Notes: generated from the letters alone by a model not told the origin. A stretch of 64,000 bases of DNA from Ectobius pallidus (GCA_964059195.1 CAXKWD010000011.1:12122451-12186450); one strand, 5' to 3'. Numbered from the stretch's first letter, positions 22,672 to 34,739 are shown. Made by a program: numbers and translations.

Positions 22672-23616
22672 GGGGAAGGTTGCCTATGTTGGACCGATTT
22701 TTCATTTTGTTACCCCACGCCTTTATTAGGTATTTAATTGATACAAAATATAATCTACAATAATCTACATTTCATACACTTTCACCTGGCAGTATTATAT
22801 TTTGAATAGATATATATTTCCAAGGCCTACAATTTAAAATTTAGAAGTCTGTAAATGGTCCTAATTAGGAAACCGGTTGCTTAATTTGGACCTTCGGTTG
22901 CTTAAGTTGGACCGATGGTAAAACTGTCAGTAAAAAAAAAAATAATAATTGTAATATTTTAAAGAACCTGTATTTTAACAAATTTATTAGTCACAAATGG
23001 CATTTAAAGTAAGTTAGTTAGGGCCTATTATAAAAAACCATTAATTATAATTTGTAAATTAGAAGCAAACTGTTTTATACTGATAAAGTGATTCAAATAA
23101 GAAAGAATGAATATCTAGGAAACAAAGTGCATTAAAAATGTAAAAAACCAATTGGCACATTAAAATATACCAAATCTGCCTATTCGCTGAGATCAAGAAT
23201 TGAAGTTATAATGGTCCAAATTGGGAAACACGCAGTGGTCCAACTTCGGCAACTGGACGCCATGTAAAAAAATATGATGCTACAAGGACTCACAAAATGT
23301 AAAACTAGTTTTACGATATCTAGTTATTAACTAATGAAAGGCAGTTGTAAAATATAATGTAGGTAATTGTTTTGCTTACTCTTACTCTGCACAATAGCTT
23401 ATAATTTGTAGCGCGACTCTTGTTACAGAAACGAGAAGAACACAATAATTGCCGTTATTCTTTCTTCAAAGGCTGCAACCAACTGACCGTTGGATCACGC
23501 GTCCTTGACAACATTTCTCACCAGTAGACCTAAATTGAAGGTTTAAGTTACTAACACTTAGCGAAATATGAAGGAGGTCCAACTTATGCAACGGTCCAAC
23601 TTCGGCCACTCTCCCC
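22672..23616. mobile_element. TA-target TIR element (GGGGA... ends)
   Basis: Left end GGGGAAGGTTGCCTATGTTG, right end the inverse of GGGGAGAGTGGCCGAAGTTG; TA flanks both (22670-22671, 23617-23618). The phrase TTGGACC or its complement recurs at least five times inside. No transposase recognised. It sits directly against the mariner terminus, sharing its TA. Confidence 0.7.
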
Positions 23617-23999
23617 TATATAGGATAAATCTGTCGAGGAGCGACAAACTAAATTAATATCATTGAATGGAGAACATAGGACGGTACACGAGACATCTTG
23701 TAAACTCTGTTCCTTATTTCACAGTTTAAAAGCCACCTGGTTCTTCCCTTCCTTCATCGTGATTTTGCTGGAGTCACGGCAACTATCGATTTGCGAAGTG
23801 GACTCATCACATGTATGGTGTTCGTCTCCAGACACGTTTCTCATTTCTAATTGACTAGCCCAGTACCGGTACTTCGTTTTCTCCTTCAATACCCAACACA
23901 TCACATGTTTTCTTTTCGTTACTTGACAAAACATCACTCCAATACTTTATTCTTCCTACAGCCGTAGCAACTCATTATACTTCTTTGCTTAGTTATAAC

Positions 24000-24459
24000 T
24001 AGGGGGCGGATTTCTATGACATGTCATATATTTCCCCTTTGCATTATTTCAGGTTTCGGACAATTTAAACCCGATTCCAAGCATCCTGGTGAAAATGGAA
24101 CGGCTTTTATTGTGCATATAACTGCATATTTAGAAAATTTTCAACTATTGTAGCATATTTAGTATTAATATGAATATTTAAGTCATATTTTTTGCCTATT
24201 TGTGTGCATATTAAAGAAATTTTGAAGTTTCATATTTTGTAAATTTTGCTTTTTAATGATACTTTTTGAGAATTTACAGATATTTTAAACAATTAACATA
24301 TTTTAATGAAATGAATTGTAATGAAACTTAAAAAAAAATATGTACACAATTTGTAAGTGGTAAAGTCATATTTTAAGTTTAATTGGTCATATTTTAATAT
24401 TTTTAGGTCATAAATGCATGCATATATCCTATTTTTTAGGTCATGGAAATCCGCCCCTA
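24000..24459. mobile_element. Short hAT-type MITE
   Basis: Ends TAGGGGGCGGATTTC and GAAATCCGCCCCTA, flanked by a perfect 8-bp duplication GTTATAAC (23992-23999, 24460-24467). The interior is AT-rich with many CATATTT repeats; no coding region. Confidence 0.88.
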
Positions 24460-24467
24460 GTTATAAC

Positions 24468-25400
24468 CATAGTTCATTAATTTAATAATAATAATAATAA
24501 ACATTACAGGTAGAAAACCCAATTGTCTATGACAAAAATAAATTCATACATGAGAAATAATAAAAACAAATAAATACAAAAGATAAGAATATACAAAAGC
24601 AACATTACTGAAATTTAATAAAAAGAAAAAGAAATTCCTAGTCACTTCTGGGTTTCAGCAGTTGCCAGGTTTCTTCTCTAAATACAGTACTTAATGCCTT
24701 TGTGAAAAAAAAAATTAGGATAAGAAAGAAAGAGTGTGGAAAGTTTGGCATGATACATTAACCCAATACACTAACTACAATTTATTGTAACTACGTTTAA
24801 TAATTTCAATTTATTATTAAATTAACTTCAGCTAAATAAATTTTAAATTCATTTTCGGACATACTAAGTATATCAAAGTTTAAAAAATGAATTTTATTGT
24901 ACAAAGCGGTTTACTTACTTACTTACTTACTCAATGGCAATAGACAATTCCTAAGCAAGCTATCTTAGTAAATAATATTGATTTAGTTAACTTTGATGTC
25001 AAAAACCTGTCGGCCTTAAGATCGAAGCATACTAAATGAATAAACAGTCCACGAATCGATTCGATGAATCGATCCGAGTTCCCATTGCTACAAATAATGC
25101 CCATTACAAGATGGAGGGCGTCGTGGTAGTTGCTTACATTAAAATTCTATAAAGGTACACGAACTGGCTTGCACCGAATTTAAAGTGTGCTTTTAATCAA
25201 TGGACATTTATATTATTTCGATTTCCAAACAAGTTATGTTGTATAAAATACAAAATACAAAATACTGTTCATGGCAACATGTGACTTATTAATCACCGCA
25301 CGTTTATGCCTTACGTGTCCAGTAACGAACTGAAGTTTTATCAGATAAAATTGCATCCTTGTGATCCGAGGAAGAATATTATAAGATAAACGATCGTGGT
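24468..25400. other. Possible LINE 3' UTR, otherwise unassigned
   Basis: TAA repeats at 24481-24500 then AACATTACAGGTAGAAAACC, similar to AACATTACAGGTTTACACC at 26183; both look like LINE 3' UTRs on the minus strand. A CTTA tract lies at 24910-24931. Confidence 0.35.
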
Positions 25401-25439
25401 CTATATCTGATTGGTCTATATCTGATGAATTGCTAAGCG

Positions 25440-25625
25440 GTATTGGTCAATATCAAACCCGCGGAGTATGAGTGGAATAGTCTTAATTAAACCCTTGATG
25501 TTATCGAATATCGATATTTGGTTTTTAGATATGATATTGTTATCGATATTAGGAACCGATATTAATATCTCGATATTCATATTGATATGAATATCGATAT
25601 TTTCCTTTCGATATCCCTTCCCTTT
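25440..25625. repeat. Degenerate ATCGATAT-rich tract
   Basis: GATATCGATATT and its complement recur many times over about 180 bp, giving overlapping short palindromes. Two overlapping minus-strand ORFs are products of the repeat. Confidence 0.55.
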
Positions 25626-26129
25626 CCGACACGTCCCGTAGATGAAAGGTATACAAAGACCTGTCAAAGAATATTGTGTTATGAAAAGTGACTGAGACTG
25701 GTAACATAAGGCTTTGGTTGATACTCAGTAAACTATACAAGATATGAAGATGATTTCTAGAGCCATAGAGAAAATAAAAAATAGATTCATGTGGAGAAGA
25801 ATCTATGAGAGGAAAATCAACCAAAGATAAGAACACGTGTTCTTATACGTGTTCGTGACGGGAGCAGAGCAGACATAGGATTTGTCTGTTTGTTATATAG
25901 AAAGTTCTATGTGGCTTAGACATAAGTACGGAGAAAAGAGCGAAACTTGCCAGAGGCTTTTCAGTCTATGTCTTTTGTGAGAATACACCTTTGTAGCTTC
26001 CCGTACCCAATATATAAAGTTTGTAGACCCTAAGGGTGTGAACATAAGATTATATCACGTCCCATAGATTCAAAGTACTGTACATGTCAACAGACAATTT
26101 CAATATTAGGTTTATTTCATCTTCATTAC

Positions 26130-27010
26130 TATCAGGGACTTTTGATTACATTTCTGTTTTCTATTTATTTAATCAAGAATGAACATTACAGGTTTACACC
26201 CAATTACAATGTTCATGACTATACTATTAATACATCATGCACTTACAATAACACAAATATGAAATAGGTATAATAAAAAGTAGGAAAGTTAGGATAGTGA
26301 TCAATGTAAGGTAAGAAGTAAAGAGAATAGGAGAACGTAAAGAGAGTAAGAGAGATAAGAAGAAAGCAAGCATGAAGAATGTAGAGAAAAATAAGAACGA
26401 AATAAGAATAAAACAAATAATATAGATACTTAAAATATGTTAGTTGACAATATCATATAATATATGATATTATGGTATTACTATTCACACACAGATTCTT
26501 ATGAATTACCATTTTGGACAAGTTTTAACAGTTCGTTATCATTCAGTCCCTCGAATTACCAAAATATACATTTTATAACTAGTTCTACATATTACTTAAA
26601 TACAACAAACATATATGTTTATATATTATTCACTACTTCATTTGAATTTATAATGTTACTTCCTTCAATTTTGGCTAACCATTTCCTTTTAACTATAAAT
26701 AAAAGTTTCCCCATTCTTTTTAATAAATCCGTATTCTTCGTTATGCACGGCTTCTTATATGCTAAACTTTTTATTAATGTTAGTACTTTACTATGAATTA
26801 AATTTCTCCTCCACATCTCCGTTTTCTTAATCTCTAAAATTATGTGTCCGGCATCTTCTTCCTAGTGGGCATATTTCTCTGGGTACCGAACCTCTCAAAT
26901 TTTTCAATCTCCAGATTTTTAGCCTCCACCAGGCCAAACTTGATCTTTCTTCCAAATTACACGGAAATAAATATGCTTCCATACCCCATCTCGATTTCAT
27001 CTCTTCATAA
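26130..27010 (-). mobile_element. LINE 3' end (C-terminus plus 3' UTR)
   Basis: The minus strand encodes EAYLFPCNLEERSSLAWWRL then KIWRLKNLRGSVPREICPLG and, after a frameshift, RNLIHSKVLTLIKSLAYKK up to a stop at 26619. The 3' UTR runs left with AATAAA-like signals near 26165. It is related to the fragment at 17745-18058. Confidence 0.65.
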
Positions 27011-27185
27011 CATTTTAGCGATTTAAAATTTCTCCTCTCACAAAACGTTTCCTGCCTCGCGATATCGTTACATTTTTTATATTAATTTGCATATAATCTC
27101 TATGTTCCATGAACACATTTCTATTTCATATCGAAGTCAATCCAATCCTGTTTATAATTTGATTACAGAACAAACCACGTTTATA

Positions 27186-27363
<178 letters not shown>

Positions 27364-27364
<1 letters not shown>

Positions 27365-27868
27365 GTATTCTGCCTTTCGGCAGGTTTTCAAACTTGGTAC
27401 GCGAATTTTGTTTTCCAAAACTTTCTCTCCTCTGCTTCTTCCTTCAGCATCCAATATTTCCGCTTTTCCCTTAAATCGTCCAACAGCTGAATTCTTCTTC
27501 TTTCAAGTCCAGTTGTTCCCTCCAGCCTTCCTTCTACGACGTCATGTAATAAGCAGTTCCTTCTCAGAATGTGCCCAATCCAGTTTGCTTTCCTCTGACG
27601 AATTGTGTGTATGATTGACTTCTTCTCACCCACTCTACTCAGAACCTCTTCGTTTGTCACCATGTTCATCCACTTTATCTTTTCTATCCGTCTCCAGCAC
27701 CACATTTCAAAACTTTCTAAATATTTCTTCTCTAATTTCCTCTAAGTCCACGTCTTTGATCCATACAAAGCAATACTCCAAATATAACACTTCACCAGGT
27801 GTTTACGTAGCTCTAGGTTCAGACTACTAGGTAGCAGAGTTCTCTTCTTCATAAATGGTTTCTTGCGC
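27364..27868 (-). mobile_element. LINE 3' fragment with (ACT)n tail, copy 1
   Basis: The minus strand encodes WCWRRIEKIKWMNMVTNEEV, SRVGEKKSIIHTIRQRKANW and HDVVEGRLEGT, the C-terminus of a non-LTR ORF2. Copy 2 at 45787-46545 is about 90% alike and longer. The tail is the triplet array to the left. Confidence 0.85.
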
Positions 27869-28145
27869 TATACGTAATTAATTATTATTATAAACTTCCT
27901 ACTGACGTCGAATTCGAAAATACACATAACCCATTATCATGAAAAAAAAAGTTTCTAATGCTGAGATTGCTCATATTCAAACAGAGATATTTCTGAAGAG
28001 CGATTTTGAATGATACTTTATTTCCTAATTAAATTTTTATTTTATTAGGAAAACAAACAGTTTACTGCATTCATAATATACACCTTTAAAAAAAAAAAAA
28101 CAACTTAGGGAACATGAAGACCAATCAAGATAAAGTCTATGTCTA

Positions 28146-28424
28146 CCAAAGTAAAGTGTTCCCTATTACAGGCCATGGAGTCCCAGAGGGTTCCAGGAGG
28201 TTGAGGCTCCCAGATTTTTAGACATCGGCACATGTAGGTAGTAAGGTTGTCAGCCTTACGCACCGGTCGCCTTTACCCCCAGGATTGCTCCTGGTACTCA
28301 TTTCTGTTAGAGGCTGAGTAGACCCCAGGGCCATTGTGCCACCAGAAGGATTAGGCCAATTGTAAAACTCCAACGGCCTCATTGGGGATCGAACCCGCGA
28401 CCTTCCGGTTTGTAGCGTACCCCC
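28146..28424 (-). mobile_element. SINE family 1, copy 4
   Basis: Flanked by an imperfect duplication CTATGTCTA/CTATGTTTA (28137-28145, 28425-28433). Box B (GGGTTCGATCCCC on minus) is present and the head is cut just before it, as in copy 3. The 3' end at the left reads AAAGTGTTCCCTATTACAGG on the + strand. Confidence 0.85.
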
Positions 28425-28433
28425 CTATGTTTA

Positions 28434-28531
28434 GTAGGCTAATGATGTTATGATTTTCATTAATTTTGGTAAATTTACTTTTATTGTTCACATAGAAAAT
28501 AACATAAGTAATTGCAAGGTACGTAAAGATT

Positions 28532-28562
<31 letters not shown>

Positions 28563-29450
28563 TATTAATAATAAATTAAATAACATTTTCATCTTTACAC
28601 ACCAGGTAAAATTTTCGAATGGTTTTCTTCTGTAAAAGTAATAGGGCTTTTCTCTCCACTGGATTACTCGAAAATAGAATCCCTTATTTCATTATTTAAT
28701 GAAAATTGATAAATTAAGCCAATTTTCTTAAAGGCCTACTCATTCTCAAAGTATTTATCATAGATTCTAGTCAGCAAGGTACTGGACTCGATAACATTTC
28801 TGTGAACTATATAAATATATTAACATTGATTGAAGCTAAGAAGAGTTATTGAAGACTCATGCATTTCGTGAAATCAAATCAAAATTGTTCGAGACAGGGC
28901 CAACACCCAACAATGAACATTCCATCCAGTCACAATATTAATGTTTCACTCCTTTTGTTATTGTTCCTATTAGATTCTGTTTCTAATTCTCTCATTAATG
29001 CGTAATAGGTACTTGAATCACCAAAAAAAGAATTTGATTAATTTTTTTAAAAAGTCAAAATTGTAATTTATTTTTACCATCCAGTTCTGTCGTAAAGGTG
29101 TAAAATTACATTGCAAATAAAGTTGTTTACAAGTTTGTTTTCATTCCATTACCTAACAAAACAATGCCCTCATATCTATTATTCTGTTACACTATTATTT
29201 TCACAAGCTTCATTGCAAATCATTCTGCCTAATCTAGGAAAATCACATCTCCACTATTTCAGTTGATTTGGCAGCCCTACTTGTGCGAAAACTCAATTAC
29301 TCCCGAATTCGTAAGCGCTGCTTATCACTTTTTATCCTCAGCCTAGTCAAGTTGAATTATTCTCCCGAGTCCAAATGGTATTTCATACTTGTCCATTTGT
29401 AATAATTCTAGAATATTTCGGCGGTACAGCCGAAGTCAAATTATATCATC
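28434..29450. other. No recognised feature
   Basis: AT-rich with a (TA)n tract near 28530-28565. No gene or repeat boundary seen. Confidence 0.4.
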
Positions 29451-29453
29451 CTT

Positions 29454-29697
29454 GAATTTACGTCAAATTTATATCAAATTATTTCTTACACAATTTTGTT
29501 ACACGCACAACGATTTTCGTCAAATTTACGTCAAATTTATATCAAATTATTTCTTACACAATTTTGTTACACGCACAACGATTTTCGTCAAATTTATATC
29601 AAATTATTTCTTACACAATTTTGTTACACGCACAACGATTTTCGTCAAATTTATATCAAATTATTTCTTACAGAATTTTGTTACACGCACAACAAAT
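29454..29697. repeat. 57-bp minisatellite, about four copies
   Basis: The unit contains TTTTCGTCAAATTTATATC, AAATTATTTCTTACACA and TTGTTACACGCACAACGA. The last copies are nearly identical, so they formed recently; one copy has an extra 11-bp internal duplication. The translated repeat is incidental. Confidence 0.9.
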
Positions 29698-29896
29698 TTG
29701 AACATTTTTCTGTGCTTTATATGAAAGTATGTGATTCTGTATAAACAAAAGGTTCTAGATTCATATATCAAAATCAAAATGGTCTATTACGTACCGTTTT
29801 TGTAGGAGACACACTTCTCATATTTATACAAATTGGTTACAGAGAAATGTAACAGAGGCTTGAGTTATATAGAAAACACACAAACACTAAAATGAT

Positions 29897-30539
29897 TTTT
29901 TTTTTTTGCCGTTTCCTCTTTTAGGCATCTGATACTGTGTCCCTGATAACAGACCAGCAATATTCAGCTTCGTACATCGTCCACTCGAACGCTTTTCAAA
30001 CAGAGATGTACTTGTGAAACCTTTCACCATGCTCATCACTAATTGCGTCAAGGTTTTGAAGAAAGAAGTCCAAACCATGGCCGTCCGGAAGGGGGGGCAG
30101 GGTAGGACCACTGCCCGTCCCTGGACATTCGATTTAAACATAAACCTCTAAATTAAATGACTATAAGCAGCTAATGTGAAGTGAAATTTAAGTCTCCAAA
30201 TATTGTTGTATGTTCGCATTTTTTGGATGAAAACAAGCTGTAACGGCTGACTAGATATTAGCTAAACTTGAAACCATTTATAGCCAAACATTTTATTATA
30301 ATTAAGATAAGGCAGTTTATAAATTATATGAATAGTAGAAATTGTAAGGAGTAAGAAACGTCATGTGAGTGTGTACATCAGATGTTGTCTTTGTATCCAT
30401 TGCCATAGTCCAGCTACAGTAAATGAAGGATGTCGATTTTATAATAATAATAATAATAACAATAATAATAATAATAGCAATAATGTGAATAGTAATAATA
30501 ATAGCAGTAATAATATGAATAGTAGGCCTAATATAAATG

Positions 30540-30580
<41 letters not shown>

Positions 30581-30915
30581 GTGGTTGTAGCAGCATAGTG
30601 ATGGTGGTGGTGGCAGTAATTCGTTCATTGGCCCCCCTTGACAAAATTTCTGCGGACGCCCATGGTCCAAACGTGAGTTCAAATGTTTTAGTGACATATT
30701 GCAACCTATAACACGAAAGCATTTCACCATATCACCAAGAAGATCTTCATCGTTTTCAGCTTTCTTATTTCCAAGGAAACGTGAGCACACTAATTTGAAT
30801 GCAAGCCAGGGTGCTTTTTCTGCTTCTGACAGTTTATTTTCGAAGTCTTCATCACGAAAGACTGCTTTTATTTGTGGGCAAAAAATAACCTTCTTTTACT
30901 TTTGCCTCACTTAAA
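29897..30915 (-). pseudogene. Transposon-type ORF of unknown function, split by a MITE
   Basis: Minus-strand pieces at about 30915-30673 and 30067-29897 belong to one former ORF. The first reads DEDFENKLSEAEKAPW, LVCSRFLGNKKAEN and VIGCNMSLKHLNSRLD. The second resumes FFLQNLDAISDEHGERFHKY. The pattern GCNMSLK..HLHSHLDFFPENLGAVSDEHGERFH is one I recall from a highly repeated arthropod protein family of uncertain function, probably mobile. The two halves meet exactly when the hAT MITE at 30076-30664 and one target copy are removed. Other stops and the loss of a few residues (SLKHLNS for SLK.HFLHSH) show it was decaying anyway. Its right edge lies next to the acceptor of the GPCR TM3 exon. Confidence 0.7.
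30076..30664. mobile_element. hAT MITE with internal (TAA)n, copy 1
   Basis: Ends CATGGCCGTCCGGAAG and the inverse of CATGGGCGTCCGCAGAAAT, with a perfect 8-bp duplication GTCCAAAC (30068-30075, 30665-30672). The interior has TAA-type triplet arrays from 30441 to 30582. Reverse-complemented, it aligns along its whole length with the copy at 48739-51286 once the insertions there are removed. Confidence 0.9.
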
Positions 30916-30944
30916 TATTTGAATTTGTTGTTGAATTGTTGCAG

Positions 30945-31047
30945 GTCCCATGATTGTGGTGCCGGGTTTCTGTCAAGTACAGGGTCTCATCACCGGCTTC
31001 TTGTCGCCTCTCATCCTCTGCTACCTGACTCTCATCAGCTTAGAAAG
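30945..31047 (+). CDS. GPCR exon: extracellular loop 1 and TM3
   Basis: A 103-bp exon with acceptor TTGTTGCAG and donor GTAAGC. It takes two bases of a split codon (upstream phase 1) and leaves two (phase 2). It encodes PMIVVPGFCQVQGLITGFLS then PLILCYLTLISLE, a TM3 helix with the conserved cysteine at its extracellular start (FCQVQG) and the first residue of an E-R-F version of the DRY motif at its cytoplasmic end. The Arg codon is completed by the first base of the exon at 34541. Seen on its own the exon would be weak; the in-phase join to the next two exons makes it convincing. Confidence 0.8.
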
Positions 31048-31920
31048 GTAAGCGTCGTAATGGACACTAATATCTGTTAAATTGTATTAATTTAAATATG
31101 TTTTATGTTTTAAAAATCCCTTTAGACAGCCCTACAGGCTGAGGTTGATTTCGAAGTGCTTTTGGTTTAATTTATTGTCGCTGCGCAGCACTCTTGTTCC
31201 TTAGCCTTGGCATGACAAAGCCGCAATAATAACTGCAAAAAAGAGGAAAGAGCATTTTAACGGGGCCTAAATACGCTAACGGTTGAGGGCCTTCCGAAAG
31301 GAATGTGTGAGGACCAACTAAGGATAAAATTACACATTCCTTTCGGCAGGCCTTCAGGCTGTGGTATATTTTTAAGTGTTGTTGTTTTTCAAACATTCAA
31401 ATCTCGCCTTATATAAGAGATATCGAGAAACTAGCCGTTGATCTGTAGAATACTCATCAAGAGCTTTTCAACGATATTCCACAAGACGTTGCTTCAAAAA
31501 TGTCGAATTTCCATCCCCCACCCCCACCCCACTCGTATCCTCACAACCCCCGAATCGTTGGTGTCACTGTGTACTCCATAGCGAGTACTATAATTTATTC
31601 AAACAAAGTTTCCCTCTATACTTCATAGGAGCCGAGCTATTGGCTAAATTTTTTAAATTGCAACCCCCTCCCCTGACCCCACCCTTGGGCCAATTTTGCT
31701 CATGAACGAACTTGTCCAAACTATTTGGCCCAGAAATAAAATAATAAAATTTGGTTCAAATATCTTCAAAATTACGGCCGCGGAACGGGCGGTGGTTTCG
31801 TACTTAGGGATGCATGAAACATAAAAATATGAAAGAATTTTTCTAAAGACATGACATGGTAGCGATCCCAATAGGTAGATTTTTCTTCGAAATTTATCTA
31901 AAAATATATATGAGTTCGAT
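31048..31920. other. Intron, no recognised element
   Basis: Contains a repeated phrase (CCCTACAGGCTGAGGT at 31129, CCTTCAGGCTGTGGT at 31350) and an inverted GGAATGTGT pair near 31300-31340. The 31505-31690 part is C-rich (CCCCCACCCCCACCCC). Nothing identified. Confidence 0.4.
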
Positions 31921-31926
31921 TACACG

Positions 31927-32569
31927 CAGCGTTTCTCAGTCTATGGTCCGCAGACCACTGGTGATCCGCGAAGATGGTGCAGATGGTCCGCAGACATAAT
32001 TTAAAAATTTCATCAAGCAAGTAAAGAAGTAAAAAATTTTCACATAAAATGGACACTAGATGTCAAACCCTTTAAAATCTTCGAAAATACAGGTCCTATT
32101 GCAAGTTTCCTTACTTTTGCAATTACGAACCACAGTTTGAAACCCGTGATGCTCTGACGTCTATGCTCTTTCATTCAAAACCCTGAAAAATAAGACTTTG
32201 TCGGAATTTGTTATTAGAGGCGCTCTCTTAACAAGGGTTTTATTGTCGGAGGTGCCCGAATGTCTGATACCGGTAAACCTGTGTTATAAATCCTAATTAT
32301 ATTATGAAATTGGTAATAATATTAAAGTCTGCCCAAAATATAATTTTACTGTCAATAGTTTACTTCCAATTCAATAACTGTGTTTTCGTCGAATTAAACA
32401 AATGTATTTAGAATTATTTCGTTATAAAGACCTATAATTAATACCCCAAATATTAAGAATATAGGCCTACATATAGCCTACTTTTAAAAATGGGATGTAA
32501 AATTAGGGGTCCGTAAATTTTTTTAGACATTTTAGAGGTCCTCGGGTTCAAAAAGGTTGAGAAACGCTG
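31927..32569. mobile_element. hAT-type MITE (CAGCGTTTCTCA ends)
   Basis: The left end CAGCGTTTCTCAGTCTATGG and right end GGTTGAGAAACGCTG form a hAT-style terminal repeat of the widely shared CAG.GTTTCTCA type. The flanks GATTACAC / GATTACAG match at 7 of 8 positions. The interior is non-coding with AATTAGGGGTCCG and GTGATCCGCGAAG subterminal text. Confidence 0.8.
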
Positions 32570-32577
32570 GATTACAG

Positions 32578-33600
32578 TGATGGCTAATGAGGAAAATGTT
32601 TGGTGCAACCCTATCCCAACGTGACTACTGGTCGAGTTTATGAACTCGCCAAATACATAAGATCATTATCACAGAACTAATTTAGAAGATTATATGCTTT
32701 TGTTTGTAAACCTTTGAGCTGAAATATTCAGGTTGTGATTTGCCAAGTATGTAAAGCGACTGGTATCGAACTTGACAACTAGACGATTGTTTTGTAGTGG
32801 TCCCGGTATTTCCAGTTAGTTGAAGAGATTCTCGAAAAGAAAGCATTTCCAAGGAGACAAAGACCACCATTCAACTTTGGAATGGAGTTTGCATGCAAAG
32901 AGCCGAGTCAAACAACAGACGATTCTAGTGGTACATACAGCGGTTCTGTCCGAAAGATCACCATTGGTTTCAGCGTACTTACACGAACTCCGTGAATAGG
33001 TTGCGAAGACTACTTCGACGTTTACATTAACACTTTATGAAAGCTATGTATCATAATGTTGAATTTGTTTCTTCACATTCCCGTCTTACACACCAATGCC
33101 AGTACTGCTCGAGGAAACAAACCCGGGCCGCCGGAATGAAGGCAAGGTATTATTGCACTATTGTATCTAGCTTTCAGTTGCCAATTCTCTTCTCATTTAC
33201 CTTTATCTATCGTTTAAGTATCGTTGCAAACAGTATTATGTCCAAAAACGAAATTTTACAGAAGAACCCAAAAATATATTACGCCTAAATTATTGGAGGC
33301 ATATGAAAATGAAGTCATAAAACTTGTCGCTACATATCCCAATTTGAATTGTGTGATAAACGATTTTTTTTAAGATTCAAGCCTTCAGTTTTACCTTACG
33401 CGTAGTGTATATGGTATTTCCTAGAGTGCACAGCTTTATTTTTCCGATTTTTCCTGTTCGTCCATGTCCTATCTAGTGTTGTGGAAGTCACCGTCGTTGG
33501 TACATAAAGTCATCCAATGGGAAGATAAAAGTTGGTTAAGGGGGGGAGGAAATACAGGACATCCTATATATTTCAACTAATTACATACAGATTATGAGCA
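32578..33600. other. Intron, no recognised feature
   Basis: No gene or repeat boundary identified. GGCCGCCGG at 33127 lies in a short GC-richer patch. Confidence 0.4.
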
Positions 33601-33606
33601 TACAGG

Positions 33607-33941
33607 AGACTTGCTGGGAGGTGTTTAAAAATCCACCCTACAGCCCGAATCTCGCTCCCAGTGATTTCCATCTTTTCCTTCGCCTCAAGAAATAACAGAG
33701 AATGACAGGCAGGCGGAGATGGTTGTGACACAGTGGTTCAAATTCCAGGCGGCAGAGTTCTACGATACAGGTATTCAAAAGTTGGTCCCACGGAATGAAA
33801 AACTCTCAATTCCGGTGGCGAATACATTTAAAAATAGCTGAACACTTGCTGTATCTGTTGCAATAAACATTTCCATGAAATTGTGTTTTTTTTTCTTTAA
33901 ACGGCCGCAGGGAAACTTACTTTATGGACGGCCCTCGTAGT
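33607..33941 (+). mobile_element. Mariner 3' fragment
   Basis: Encodes, with stops, PPYSPNLAPSDFHLFLRLK (third catalytic Asp region), then a region like TGIQKLVPR, and ends in GGAAACTTACTTTATGGACG followed by CTCGTA. It is the same family as 21692-22670 and truncated at its 5' side. Confidence 0.8.
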
Positions 33942-34048
33942 TGTGTGTGCCATATATTACTGAAGCGTAGTTATATGAGCTGTATATGTTACTTAAGCAT
34001 GTAACTTATAGTTACTTATGTAAATTATAGTTACTTATGTAACTTATA

Positions 34049-34343
34049 AAAATCTTGGGCACGGAGTCCTCCGGGAGGGACTTTAAGCTGGGGGTCCCGT
34101 GTCGTAGATTTACGGCACGTAAAAGAACTCCAAGCCTAAATTAGAGCCTCTGGACAAAATTTCTCGGCCCTTTCACGTCCAAGAAATACTTAGTTTCCAG
34201 AGGGAGGTTGCGAGGCGATGGGCTTACCACCTGTCCCTCTACCCTATCTCGGAAAATAAGCATATCAAAATTAGTATAGGTAATGAAACCTCCATTGGAG
34301 GCCCCTTCGCCCCACCTGGGGATCATAGGGTACCAGATACAGG
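34049..34343 (+). mobile_element. SINE family 3, copy 1 (5' truncated)
   Basis: An 11-bp duplication TGTAACTTATA (34038-34048, 34344-34354) delimits it. It aligns with the full copy at 40191 from CTTGGGCACGGAGTCC onward, so the tRNA head is missing. It landed in a small tandem repeat of GTAACTTATAGTTACTTAT. Confidence 0.9.
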
Positions 34344-34540
34344 TGTAACTTATAGTTACATGAGCTGTATATGTTATTATAGCGCAGTTATGCGTGCCGT
34401 ATATGATACATAACAAGTAAAATGCTATTTATTTATATATGTAATGTAAAAGGCGCTATTGATTTAATTATTCTTTCACAAAACAACGTTGAAAGTGTGT
34501 TGATTACTGGATGGATTAATGATGATATCTTCTATTGCAG

Positions 34541-34686
34541 ATTTCTCCAGTACATGGTTCCAGAAGAGCATGATCTCACGTTCTCCTGGTTGAACACCAA
34601 CGTGATCCAAGTAGGACTCATGTTCCTGCTTATCACGGACGCCACGGGACCGGTTTATGGATGGGCCCAGTACATATTTTCCTCAG
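34541..34686 (+). CDS. GPCR exon: ERF motif, intracellular loop 2 and TM4
   Basis: A 146-bp exon with acceptor TTCTATTGCAG and donor GTAAAT; phase 2 in, phase 1 out. With the last two bases of the previous exon it restores the Arg of the E-R-F motif. It continues FLQYMVPEEHDLTFSWLN (loop 2) and VIQVGLMFLLITDATGPVYG then WAQYIFSS (TM4 and the start of extracellular loop 2). The near-invariant TM4 tryptophan of rhodopsin-family receptors is not evident, which marks this as a divergent receptor. Confidence 0.82.
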
Positions 34687-34739
34687 GTAAATCTAATCTC
34701 TTCTAAGAAAACTGGCTTAGGGGAATGTTCTGGTATACT

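Noticed and set aside
23663..23854. Open stretch after TATTTCACAG as a receptor exon
   Set aside because: The acceptor is plausible but the translation shows no TM1/TM2 pattern and no matching donor was found.
30317..30790. Minus-strand ORF with poly-Ile stretches, and poly-Asn/poly-Tyr ORFs nearby
   Set aside because: They read through the triplet array of the hAT MITE and join unrelated pseudogene sequence.
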